From JANOYY01 sp031418035 (GTDB lineage Bacteria; Actinomycetota; Acidimicrobiia; Acidimicrobiales; JANYDT01), in assembly GCA_031418035.1 (NCBI GenBank), contig JANOWU010000177.1, positions 1 through 26,759 of the forward strand: a stretch of DNA of 26,759 nucleotides, given 5' to 3'. The notes beneath the pieces were generated by a model. It saw only the letters and a program-made list of their open reading frames with translations, was not told the DNA's origin and made no database searches. The translations under genes and the position numbers were made by a program. Positions 16,728 through 22,867 of the stretch are shown here, one piece after another (position 1 is the first letter of the stretch; the number at the start of each line of letters is the position of its first letter).

Positions 16728-16783
16728 CCGAACGGTCGCTCGGGGAGCAGTGCCCGACGAGCACTGCTCCCCACCCCGTTCGG
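16728..16783. terminator. Long two-step hairpin in the whiB7-fxsA intergenic region
   Basis: The inner arms at 16742-16753 and 16761-16772 are a perfect 12-bp inverted repeat (GGGGAGCAGTGC and its complement) around a 7-nt loop. Outer arms CCGAACGG (16728-16735) and CCGTTCGG (16776-16783) add 8 bp after a small internal loop. It lies about 135 nt after the whiB7 stop and before fxsA, so it is probably the whiB7 terminator, although no T-run follows. The rest of the 291-nt gap (16626-16916) shows no convincing gene. Confidence 0.6.
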
Positions 16784-16916
16784 CCGGTAGGGTTCGGCAT
16801 TTCGCCGAGATTTCTTTCAACAGGGTTCTGAAAAACCTCCCTTCCGACTCAGCGCACTGTGTGCCAGCCGATACGTGGTCGGCAAACGGTCGAAAGGTAG
16901 GATTTTCTTCACCCTG

Positions 16917-17240
16917 TTAGGCCGAGATCACCTCGCCGAGTTCGTCGATGACGATCTCGGGTCGGGCAACCTTGGGCGGACGACCTCGACGCTTGCGGTT
17001 GGCAAGCACTCGGCCGTTCATCACGAGTTCGCCGCCCCAGACGCCCCAAGGCTCGTGACGCTCGAGCGCCGCGCTGAGGCACCGCTCCTTGACCGGGCAG
17101 TTGGCACAGATCGCCTTGGCCCGGGCAATGTCGCCGAGGTCCTCCGAGAAGAACAATTCGGCGAACGTACCGACGCCGTCGGCACAACGCGCCTTCGCGA
17201 ACCACGTGGGAGTAGTGAGGTCGAGGATCTGGGTCAACAT
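16917..17240 (-). CDS. whiB7: WhiB7-like iron-sulfur transcription regulator with AT-hook
   Basis: The 107-residue protein has the WhiB [4Fe-4S] ligands Cys19, Cys45, Cys48 and Cys54 (C-x2-C-x5-C) and the G(V)WGG turn at 66-70. EPWGVWGGEL and the basic C-terminal tail RKRRGRPPK (82-90) match the arrangement in WhiB7/WblC, where the RGRP AT-hook binds AT-rich DNA next to the -35 box and the domain binds the primary sigma factor. WhiB7 activates intrinsic resistance genes in response to ribosome-targeting antibiotics. The ATG at 17240 has AAGGAG 10 nt upstream. The frame is open to 17525, but that stretch contains the terminator, so it is leader. It is read from the same strand as the 94-codon leader ORF at 17793. 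Assignment to WhiB7 rather than another Wbl is by motif reading only. Confidence 0.85.
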   Translation of the reverse strand: MLTQILDLTTPTWFAKARCADGVGTFAELFFSEDLGDIARAKAICANCPVKERCLSAALERHEPWGVWGGELVMNGRVLANRKRRGRPPKVARPEIVIDELGEVISA

Positions 17241-17380
17241 GTTGGTTCGTCTCCTTGTTCGTGTTGGGGAAGCTTGCGGTTCGAGGTGGTACTTGGGACT
17301 GCGGTACTCGTGTTGGTTCTGCTCGTGTTGCTCGTGTTGCTGGTCCTGCGGGTGGTGCGGGTAGATCGAGTGGTGTGCAT
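17234..17380 (-). other. Possible second upstream ORF (48 codons) overlapping the whiB7 start
   Basis: ATG at 17380 opens a frame, rich in Thr, Arg and Ser, whose TGA overlaps the whiB7 start as ATGTTGA. It lies downstream of the attenuator terminator, in a CA-rich stretch with AACACGAG repeated three times. There is no clear ribosome site. It could couple translation to whiB7, or be chance in an unstructured leader. Confidence 0.25.
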
Positions 17381-17449
17381 GGGCTCGTAGTTCGATTCGT
17401 TTGGTGCGGAAGGGACTCGTTCGGGGCGAAAAGTCGCCGGGAAACGAAA

Positions 17450-17479
17450 AGGCCGCCGGTGCATGTGCACGGGCGGCCT
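17450..17479 (-). terminator. Intrinsic terminator (attenuator) in the whiB7 leader
   Basis: On the minus strand an 8-bp GC stem (AGGCCGCC/GGCGGCCT) continues after one C-C mismatch into an inner GTGC/GCAC stem, and is followed directly by TTTTCGTTT. It starts about 29 nt after the stop of the 94-codon leader ORF and lies 210 nt before the whiB7 start. This is the only hairpin in the window followed by a T-run. Confidence 0.85.
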
Positions 17480-17542
17480 CTGAGAGGAAATCTGCGGGGA
17501 ACTCGGACTTATCCGGATCCACCACGCAGGCTCAGGGGCCGC
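17473..17542 (-). promoter_or_regulatory. Antiterminator pairing between leader ORF and terminator arm
   Basis: In the minus-strand RNA GCGGCCCCUGAG (17542-17531, inside the leader ORF) can pair with CUCAGAGGCCGC (17484-17473), 11 of 12 bases with one C-A mismatch. The second segment contains seven bases of the terminator's 5' stem, so the two structures exclude each other. A competing CUGCGG/CCGCAG pairing (17544-17539 with 17497-17492) would block the antiterminator. A ribosome finishing the ORF would cover the first segment and favour termination; ribosomes stalled earlier would free it. Confidence 0.7.
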
Positions 17543-17793
17543 AGCTGCCAGTTGTATGTACGGTCATGCTTCTTGGCAGCGCAGTTGGCGTAAGCAAGAC
17601 CGGATAGGCGCGTTGTGGCGTTCGCCGTTTCCGCAGCTACTCCCGCTTCGAAACCGTTCGCACAGATGCCAAAGGCAAACGATGACGCAGCCGGCGCGGC
17701 AATCGGGGCGAGAATCAACTGAACACTCGGCATGGGGGCGCGCATCGTGAGGGCAGCGGTCTGGCTTGGTTGCATAAGGTTTGCTTGTTTCAC
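17509..17793 (-). CDS. 94-codon leader ORF of the whiB7 attenuator
   Basis: A GTG start at 17793 has AGGAGG (17800-17805) with 6-nt spacing, the strongest ribosome site in the window. The peptide is MKQANLMQPSQTAAL..., with a hydrophobic middle (VQLILAPIAAPAASSFAFGI), two Cys (Cys44, Cys67) and ending RPLSLRGGSG. It resembles no family I know. The TAA is followed by the attenuator terminator and then whiB7, so its translation is probably the sensed event rather than its product. The last codons (LRPLSL) encode the antiterminator strand. At 94 codons it is long for a leader peptide, so an independent function as a small protein is possible. Confidence 0.75.
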   Translation of the reverse strand: MKQANLMQPSQTAALTMRAPMPSVQLILAPIAAPAASSFAFGICANGFEAGVAAETANATTRLSGLAYANCAAKKHDRTYNWQLRPLSLRGGSG

Positions 17794-17810
17794 GATTCAC
17801 CTCCTGCGGC

Positions 17811-17852
17811 GATCTGGTGTTGCGGTCTTGGTGCTGCGATCTTGGTATTGCG
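17811..17852 (-). repeat. Three 14-bp direct repeats just upstream of the leader ORF
   Basis: Minus-strand units CGCAATACCAAGAT, CGCAGCACCAAGAC and CGCAACACCAGATC are head to tail with no spacer and end a few bases before the Shine-Dalgarno of the leader ORF. They are CA-rich and unlikely to fold. They could be an RNA-protein or ribosome standby site. Confidence 0.65.
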
Positions 17853-17929
17853 GCTTTGCGTGATGCGGCTCGGTACGTTAATTCTGTTCACTCGCGATTC
17901 GGCACTTTCGTACCCAAACGTGAATCTTA

Positions 17930-17970
17930 AGTGTGACCGGCTCAATTTCGAGAGTCAAACGATTTAATTT
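17930..17970 (-). promoter_or_regulatory. Candidate WhiB7-responsive promoter of the leader-whiB7 transcript
   Basis: On the minus strand AAATTAAAT (17970-17962) is followed after 3 nt by TTGACT (17958-17953), then after 17 nt by CACACT (17935-17930), a weak -10; TAAGAT directly after it is an alternative. An AT-rich patch 3 nt upstream of the -35 box is the known recognition layout for WhiB7 with the primary sigma factor, which suggests autoregulation. The predicted 5' leader would be about 680 nt. Confidence 0.5.
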
Positions 17971-18032
17971 CGCCCCAGGGAAATTCTCAGAACGTGTTTT
18001 CAGATCGTGCGTTGACTTCGTTGCGCGTCGAC

Positions 18033-18800
18033 CTATTCCCAGCCTTGGCGAAGCGAGAGTGACTCGGCCAGGAGGACCGGCGTCGCGGCACCGACAGGCG
18101 TACGGCGCTCGGTTGGATCGAGCACGATCAAGTCTCGGCCCAAGGCATCGGCCATGGCCGCTCCCGACTCCTGGCACACCAGAAGCGCGCCTGCGTAGTC
18201 CCATACGCCCAATGCGTTACGCGAGCAGTCCATGAATGCGTCGAGGGTGCCATCGGCAACGGCGCACAGATCCAACGCCGCTGCACCGAGGGCACGGAAC
18301 TGGTTCCAGCCGAGATGGCGCGGTGGCAGCCCCGACAGCGCAACTATGGCATCGCGGAACTCTTTAGTCGTCGAGGCGGCAATGCGCTGGCCGTCGCGGT
18401 AGGCGCCGCCTCCGCGAACCGCGTGATAGCGCACCCCACTCGCCTGGTTCACGACGACGGAGACTCGGGGGCCTTCTCGGTCCACCGCACAGAGACTGGT
18501 TGCGTACCAGGGAAGTTGATGCGAGGCATTCGTGGACCCGTCGATCGGATCGATGATGACCACCAGATCTGCGTCGCCACGACGCAAACCGCTCTCCTCA
18601 CTCAAGACGCCAACCCCTGCCGTGTCGAGTAGATCCAACGCAACGGCGTCGGCCACCACATCGTGGCGGTATTGCCCGCCATGCGCGCCCTCTGACCCCA
18701 GATGACTCCAATCGGAAAGATTGTTAAGTGCACTTCGAACTTCTCTACATACGTCGTCGAAAAGCTCGAGAATCTTGTCGTCGGTCCAGCTCGTAGTCAT
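18033..18800 (-). CDS. Inositol-monophosphatase-family phosphatase
   Basis: From the ATG at 18800 the product is 255 residues with the Li+-sensitive phosphatase signature. EES is followed by DPIDGSTN, whose Asp residues bind catalytic Mg2+, and the second signature is WDYAGALLVCQESGA. The family hydrolyses inositol phosphates, histidinol phosphate, fructose bisphosphate or PAP. The upstream gene encodes a GT4 glycosyltransferase and ends 8 nt before this start, so the two are co-translated; inositol-phosphate or a sugar-phosphate substrate for lipid glycosylation is plausible but not shown. An alternative ATG at 18836 overlaps the glycosyltransferase gene. The reported stop is a TAG, followed by the 239-nt intergenic region that holds the whiB7 leader promoter. 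Confidence 0.88.
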   Translation of the reverse strand: MTTSWTDDKILELFDDVCREVRSALNNLSDWSHLGSEGAHGGQYRHDVVADAVALDLLDTAGVGVLSEESGLRRGDADLVVIIDPIDGSTNASHQLPWYATSLCAVDREGPRVSVVVNQASGVRYHAVRGGGAYRDGQRIAASTTKEFRDAIVALSGLPPRHLGWNQFRALGAAALDLCAVADGTLDAFMDCSRNALGVWDYAGALLVCQESGAAMADALGRDLIVLDPTERRTPVGAATPVLLAESLSLRQGWE

Positions 18801-18808
18801 ACGCACAC

Positions 18809-19963
18809 CTATTGAACTCGGGAGTGCTGTGAGCACACCTCACGAATACGGTTCAGAAACACCGAGTCGTCGAACGTCTCCACGGTTCGCTTGCGGGCGG
18901 CTTCCCCCATGGCTACTCGGCGAACGTCGTCCTGCAACAACTGGACGATGACCCGAGCGGTCTCCTCGGCGGATGTCGGGTCGACCAGCACGCCGGTGAC
19001 GCCATGTATAACGGCCTCGGGAGCACCGCCCTGTTCTCCGGCGACCGACGGACGCCCTGCGGCTCCGGCCTCGAGATACACCATGGCGAACCCCTCGACC
19101 TCGTTGTTCGCATCGGCGCGGCTGACCAGCACATGCAACGTCGACGCCCGATATGCGCCGGCCAAGTCGCTCTCGCTCAGCGACTCCATGATCTTGACCC
19201 GATCGCGAACCCCGAGCTCCTGAGCCAAGTCAAGGATGGGCTTCTGGTCGCCCTTCCCCACGATGAGATAGTGAACGTTGCGAACTTGGCACGCGATCAT
19301 CGGCAACGCCCGAATCACCACGTCGTGTCCCTTGCGCTCCTGCAGACGGGCGACGGTGATCAGCAGGTTCTCAGTCCGTCCGCTGAGCCCGGCGAAGATC
19401 GCGAAGCGTTCCGCCCGTTCGTCGGTTGTCGCAAGGTAGGGCGCGGCGTTGATACTCGGATGCAACGTTTCGACGTCGACCGCACCGGCGCGGGTCAAAG
19501 CCTCTTGCGTAAATCCACTGTTGGCGAAGGTGTGCTTCGACCCCTGTAGCGCACGTTTCAAGAGCAGGCGTTTCCACGTCGAGTCGGCGACGATCGCAAC
19601 GTCTTCGCCGTGTGAGTAGACGACGTAGGGGGTGGCCCGGAGGCGAGTGGCCAGGTAGGCGAGAGCCGCGCTGGAATACGCGGTTCCACAGAAGATCAGG
19701 TCGTAGCGGTTCCTGGCCACAAGCCTGCCTAGTGTGCCGCCCATCGCAGTGACCGTCTTGAGGTTCTGCAACTGCGCGTGTACCCGACGGACGTTGTAGT
19801 TGGCGGCGTCGTCGTGCTGCTTTTCGACGGCACTCCCCGAGCCGAATGCCAGCACGGTGACCGAGTGACCTTCGGCCGCCAATGAGTCGGCGATTCCCCC
19901 CAACATCCGGCACGCCCCGCCGACCTCGGGTGGGAAGTATGGCGTGATCACCAGGCATTTCAT
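18809..19963 (-). CDS. GT4-family glycosyltransferase (PimB/PimC-like mannosyltransferase)
   Basis: The 384-residue GT-B enzyme starts MKCLVITPYFPPEVGGACRM, the N-terminal glycine-rich acceptor loop of GT4 enzymes. The C-terminal half contains TVARLQERKGHDVVIRAL and EGFAMVYLEAGAAGRPSVAG, whose E-x7-E pattern binds the nucleotide-sugar donor. General resemblance to phosphatidylinositol mannosyltransferases is clear, but other GT4 enzymes share it, so donor and acceptor are uncertain. It should act at the cytoplasmic face of the membrane. AAGGG precedes the ATG. It is divergent from the 186-residue hypothetical gene, with TATGGT at 20018-20023 as a possible -10 box. Confidence 0.85.
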   Translation of the reverse strand: MKCLVITPYFPPEVGGACRMLGGIADSLAAEGHSVTVLAFGSGSAVEKQHDDAANYNVRRVHAQLQNLKTVTAMGGTLGRLVARNRYDLIFCGTAYSSAALAYLATRLRATPYVVYSHGEDVAIVADSTWKRLLLKRALQGSKHTFANSGFTQEALTRAGAVDVETLHPSINAAPYLATTDERAERFAIFAGLSGRTENLLITVARLQERKGHDVVIRALPMIACQVRNVHYLIVGKGDQKPILDLAQELGVRDRVKIMESLSESDLAGAYRASTLHVLVSRADANNEVEGFAMVYLEAGAAGRPSVAGEQGGAPEAVIHGVTGVLVDPTSAEETARVIVQLLQDDVRRVAMGEAARKRTVETFDDSVFLNRIREVCSQHSRVQ

Positions 19964-20017
19964 CGTGGTCGCCCTTTCTGACGAGATCGCCCAGCCACGG
20001 GATCACAAACCGGTCAA

Positions 20018-20023
20018 ACCATA
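20018..20023 (-). promoter_or_regulatory. Candidate -10 box (TATGGT) of the glycosyltransferase gene
   Basis: TATGGT on the minus strand lies 54 nt before the ATG at 19963, leaving a leader of about 48 nt that contains the ribosome site. It shares the 122-nt intergenic region with the divergent gene. Confidence 0.35.
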
Positions 20024-20053
20024 GTCCGGCGTCCTGAACGGTCGTAGCACCGC

Positions 20054-20059
20054 TAGAGT
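20054..20059 (+). promoter_or_regulatory. Candidate -10 box (TAGAGT) of the 186-residue hypothetical gene
   Basis: TAGAGT in ACCGCTAGAGT matches the CCGCTA context seen before the enolase-family, DUF6204-like and acyl-CoA dehydrogenase genes, but here a leader with AGGAGG follows, so this transcript is not leaderless. Confidence 0.45.
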
Positions 20060-20085
20060 CGAGGGGCCAAACTTCAGGAGGAAAT

Positions 20086-20646
20086 GTGGCGGTCATCGAC
20101 GTCGCCGGGTACATAGCGGATCTCAAAGATCATGCGACCGTTGATCACGGTTTCCATGTGCACGACGAACGCCACCTCGTGGAGACGTACTCACTGCGTC
20201 AGGCATGGGAAGTCGATTTGCATCCCGAAGAGGGCTGCAACGGTCCACTCGACCTCCACCTCACCTTGGAGGTCGACCCGCGGGTCCTACTCAACTTCGA
20301 GGACAAGGTCACCGAGGTCGGGGAAGAATCGGATCTTCCCGACACGTTCTTCTTTCCGCTCACGCTCACATGGTCGCTTCCCCCGTTGCCCAACCCGCCC
20401 GATCTCCTGGTGTTGGCCACGGAGCTTGCCGGAATCGGCGGCCCGGAGCTCCCGCTGGAGGTTTCTGCGATCGACTCGTTCGCCGCAGTCACCGACGCTC
20501 CCGAGCGCTCGCTCACCATCGTGGCGCGGCGACCGGTGTCGCTGGCTCGCATCTTCGCCGGTGAGGAAATGCTGTGTGATCTGCTCGACGGGTGCAAGCG
20601 GGTGAGCATGTTCCTGCTCGAGCGCTCACCAACCTGGCTCACCTAG
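20086..20646 (+). CDS. Hypothetical protein, 186 residues
   Basis: GTG at 20086 has AGGAGG 4-5 nt upstream, a strong site, so this is a real gene. The acidic, soluble product (Asp/Glu-rich stretches such as VDPRVLLNFEDKVTEVGEE) has alternating hydrophobic strands and no membrane segment or signal peptide. FFFPLTLTWSLPPLPNPPDLLVL and SLTIVARRPVSLARIFAGEEML are its most structured parts. I recognise no family. It is divergent from the glycosyltransferase and convergent with gpgS. The stop codon lies inside a 22-bp tandem duplication, so the last residues (PTWLT) may differ from relatives. Confidence 0.75.
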   Translation: MAVIDVAGYIADLKDHATVDHGFHVHDERHLVETYSLRQAWEVDLHPEEGCNGPLDLHLTLEVDPRVLLNFEDKVTEVGEESDLPDTFFFPLTLTWSLPPLPNPPDLLVLATELAGIGGPELPLEVSAIDSFAAVTDAPERSLTIVARRPVSLARIFAGEEMLCDLLDGCKRVSMFLLERSPTWLT

Positions 20647-20681
20647 CGGCCGAACCTGGCTCACCTAGCGGCCCAACCTGG
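20631..20681. repeat. 22-bp tandem duplication spanning a stop codon
   Basis: AACCTGGCTCACCTAGCGGC plus two bases occurs at 20631-20652 and again at 20653-20674 with one final mismatch, followed by a partial third copy (AACCTGG). The first copy carries the last codons and stop of the 186-residue gene. Confidence 0.85.
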
Positions 20682-20710
20682 TGGCGCACACACCGTAGGT
20701 TCACATATGA

Positions 20711-20733
20711 GCCGTGCGCTTCGGCCTCACGGC
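20711..20733. terminator. Weak hairpin between convergent genes
   Basis: GCCGTG (20711-20716) and CACGGC (20728-20733) can form a 6-bp stem around an 11-nt loop, over the gpgS stop codon and 65 nt after the convergent hypothetical gene. There is no T-run. Confidence 0.4.
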
Positions 20734-21650
20734 CGTTCACGCAGCCGGTAGTCCTCCAACGTCGCGAGGGGCGGACGCTCACCACAGTTCACCGAACGCG
20801 GCGAACGTCCCGGCTGACGAAGGATAGGAGCCGACGCCAGCAGCGCTGCGTCGATGCCGGCTCGCGAAAGCACCGCGTGTTGGATCTCGAGGGCTTGCGC
20901 CGCCAAGTCGTGAAGTGGCTGATGACGGTGGCGTCGTACTCCGAGGTCCACCTGCACGATTCTCTGTGCACCTACGGATTGCCACGCGTCGATGAGGAGC
21001 CCGATCTCGACGCCGTAGCCGGTGGAGAACGGCAGCTGTTCGAGGACCGCCCGCGTTGCCGCATACTCACCGCCGAGCGGTTGTCGTACCGATGCCAACT
21101 CCGCGAAGAACAGCGACAGGAGCGGTCGTGCGACCAACTCGGTGTTTCGGCCGCCACCCTCCCCCGCTGCGTCGAGCGGTCGTTCGTAAAAGCCCTTTAC
21201 GAACGCAACGGCATCGTCGAGCACGAAGGGTGCGACCAGGCGTTCGACGTACGCCGGCGTGAAGCTCGTCAGGTCGCCGTCGCACCACACTACGATGTCC
21301 CCGGCGCTCGCCGCAACCGACGCCCATAGGGCGTTGCCCTTTCCGCCAGCCGGACCGGCGGCCGGAAGCATGTCGGATACCCGTACCACCGTTGCGCCGG
21401 CGTCGGCGGCGACAACCGCCGTCGTGTCGACCGATCCGTCGTCCATCACGAGCAGTTCGTCGACCAGTGGGAAGGGAACGTCCATAAGACGCGTTCGAAT
21501 CTGGGTCACGATCGTGGAGATGGTCGCCGCTTCATTGCGGCAGGGTATGCACACCGACACGCTCGGTCGAGTGTGAGGGGCCATGGTGCGGACGCGTTCG
21601 ATCGATGCCGCTGGCAACTCAAAGACACCGATGCCGGGCAAGTTCGTCAC
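20727..21650 (-). CDS. gpgS: Glucosyl-3-phosphoglycerate synthase-like GT2 glycosyltransferase
   Basis: The 307-residue GT-A enzyme matches the retaining GT81/GpgS pattern: VDELLVMDDGS with donor contacts at 63-73, GKGNALW at 103-109, the metal-binding DGD at 124-126, FVKGFYERPL, then GGRNTELVARPLL, QPLGGEYAATR (190-200) and GYGVEIGLLIDAW, followed by LGVRRHRHQPL with the His that completes the metal site in GpgS. GpgS moves glucose from UDP-glucose to 3-phosphoglycerate, the first step toward glucosylglycerate and, in mycobacteria, methylglucose lipopolysaccharides. The DXD-type Asp replaces the Ser of DSD. It starts 4 nt after folB-folK (GTG 21650; ATG 21584 is an alternative). Confidence 0.82.
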   Translation of the reverse strand: MTNLPGIGVFELPAASIERVRTMAPHTRPSVSVCIPCRNEAATISTIVTQIRTRLMDVPFPLVDELLVMDDGSVDTTAVVAADAGATVVRVSDMLPAAGPAGGKGNALWASVAASAGDIVVWCDGDLTSFTPAYVERLVAPFVLDDAVAFVKGFYERPLDAAGEGGGRNTELVARPLLSLFFAELASVRQPLGGEYAATRAVLEQLPFSTGYGVEIGLLIDAWQSVGAQRIVQVDLGVRRHRHQPLHDLAAQALEIQHAVLSRAGIDAALLASAPILRQPGRSPRSVNCGERPPLATLEDYRLRERP

Positions 21651-21654
21651 CGTG

Positions 21655-22503
21655 CTAGCTCAGGTCGAGATCCTCGACTCGTTCAACGCCACCGGAGGGA
21701 AGGCGCTCGTTCCAGTCTGAGGAGACCACCTCTGCACCGACGTCGGCGAGTGGCGCCATCACGAATCGGCGTTCCCACATGCGCGGATGAGGGATGGTCA
21801 ACTCGTCGGAATCAACTCGTACGCCCGCATACAAAAGCACGTCGACATCGAGCTCGCGTGGTGCGTTTCGATACGTGCGAACACGACCGGCGTTGTGTTC
21901 GAGGCGACGACACAGCGCGAGGAGCGCAAACGGATCCATGTCGGTGTCGAGAGCAACGACCATGTTGAGATAGCGGCCCGAATCATCGGAGGTCCCGACC
22001 GGATCGGTCTCGTACACCCCTGACACGCTCACGACGTCGGGTAGACCATGGATGGCGCGTCGTAGATGCGCCCGTCGATCGCCGAGATTGGAGCCGAGGG
22101 CAATGTAGGCACGGGCCCTCGGCCGCGGTTCGAACTCGAGATGGGACCGCGTGCGGTGAATACGCACCGCTGTCGACGACATATCGTGCGGAAGCGGAGG
22201 CTGAAGCTTGCGCACGATAACGCCAACCGAAATCACCTTCGGCGACCGCAAAACCTCCTCAGCAATTCGCGTTGCGACCCGTTCGAGAAGCACATGGCCC
22301 TCTTCTTTGATCACTCGTTCGGCCGCCGCTGTCGGCTCGGCATAGTTCAGCGTTGCTGCCAGATCGTCAGTCGCTCCAGCTTGCCGGATATCGGTTTCGA
22401 TATCGATGTCGACCTCGAAGGGCTGGGGGCGGGTGCGCTCTTCTTCCAGAGCGCCCACGATCCCGACCACACGCAGACCGCGAATTTCGATGGTGTCAAG
22501 CAC
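21655..22503 (-). CDS. Fused dihydroneopterin aldolase and HPPK (FolB-FolK)
   Basis: The 282-residue protein joins two folate enzymes. Residues about 1-115 are FolB (VGIVGALEEERTRPQPFEVDIDIETD, TLNYAE, then VRKLQPPLP), which cleaves dihydroneopterin to hydroxymethyl-dihydropterin. Residues about 130-265 are FolK (YIALGSNLGDRRAHLRRAI, PRELDVDVLLY, IPHPRMWERRFVMAPLADV), which pyrophosphorylates that product, so consecutive steps sit in one chain. FolK's ATP- and pterin-site signatures look intact. A TACCGT box 7 nt before the GTG at 22503 suggests a leaderless transcript that continues into gpgS. folP and folE are not in the window. Confidence 0.92.
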   Translation of the reverse strand: MLDTIEIRGLRVVGIVGALEEERTRPQPFEVDIDIETDIRQAGATDDLAATLNYAEPTAAAERVIKEEGHVLLERVATRIAEEVLRSPKVISVGVIVRKLQPPLPHDMSSTAVRIHRTRSHLEFEPRPRARAYIALGSNLGDRRAHLRRAIHGLPDVVSVSGVYETDPVGTSDDSGRYLNMVVALDTDMDPFALLALCRRLEHNAGRVRTYRNAPRELDVDVLLYAGVRVDSDELTIPHPRMWERRFVMAPLADVGAEVVSSDWNERLPSGGVERVEDLDLS

Positions 22504-22510
22504 GGCGTCA

Positions 22511-22516
22511 ACGGTA
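22511..22516 (-). promoter_or_regulatory. -10 box (TACCGT) for leaderless folB-folK transcript
   Basis: TACCGT within CCGCTACCGT lies 7 nt before the GTG at 22503 on the minus strand; no Shine-Dalgarno is present. Confidence 0.45.
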
Positions 22517-22594
22517 GCGGGGATCTGCGCGCACCCGAATCAGTCACATGTCGGTGACAACGGACCGGCCCATGCCGGGGAAATCAGAGAAACT

Positions 22595-22670
22595 TGGCTC
22601 CGGGAGTAGGGCTCGAACCTACGACATTCTGATTAACAGTCAGACGCTCTGCCAGCTGAGCTATCCCGGA
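22595..22670 (-). tRNA. tRNA-Asn (anticodon GUU), CCA encoded
   Basis: The minus strand folds as a full tRNA: acceptor TCCGGGA/TCCCGGA, D-arm GCTC/GAGC, anticodon stem TCTGA/TCAGA with loop CTGTTAA (anticodon GTT), and T-arm with GGTTCGAGCC. The mature part is 22598-22670 and the CCA end is encoded at 22597-22595. No intron or odd base is visible. Confidence 0.97.
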
Positions 22671-22681
22671 AAGGCATGAAG

Positions 22682-22687
22682 AACTTA
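22682..22687 (-). promoter_or_regulatory. Candidate -10 box (TAAGTT) of tRNA-Asn
   Basis: TAAGTT lies 11 nt upstream of the mature tRNA 5' end on the minus strand. No clear -35 element is seen. The remaining 190 nt to the next gene start at 22880 contain nothing else I can name. Confidence 0.35.
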
Positions 22688-22867
22688 GCACCCGGTTTTG
22701 AATCCTCGGCGCATATTCCAGGCGTTCTCGGGTTGCGGCACCACAAACCCCTGCGGGCACGTCGAAGTGGCACAACCCACGGCGGACTCGCCCGACGTGT
22801 GGAAGAGGGACTACGGAACGTATTGCGCCTCTCCTTCGCGATCAGGTCGCTGCGCCTTTTGCCGCAT

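Noticed and set aside
16626..16820. 65-residue N-terminal extension of FxsA
   Set aside because: It would read through the large palindrome, and FxsA proteins begin directly with the first helix, as from the GTG at 16625.
16788..16916. Small RNA starting after a TAGGGT box on the plus strand
   Set aside because: A -10-like hexamer is present, but no terminator or stable fold follows before whiB7's 3' end, so the signal is too weak to report.
17241..17525. N-terminal extension of WhiB7 by 95 residues
   Set aside because: The frame is open, but it would be translated through the intrinsic terminator, gives a His/Gln-rich nonsense-like sequence, and a good ribosome site serves the ATG at 17240.
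17509..17793. RiPP or bacteriocin precursor
   Set aside because: No modifying enzyme, protease or dedicated transporter is nearby, and the position before a terminator and whiB7 is better explained as an attenuator leader ORF.
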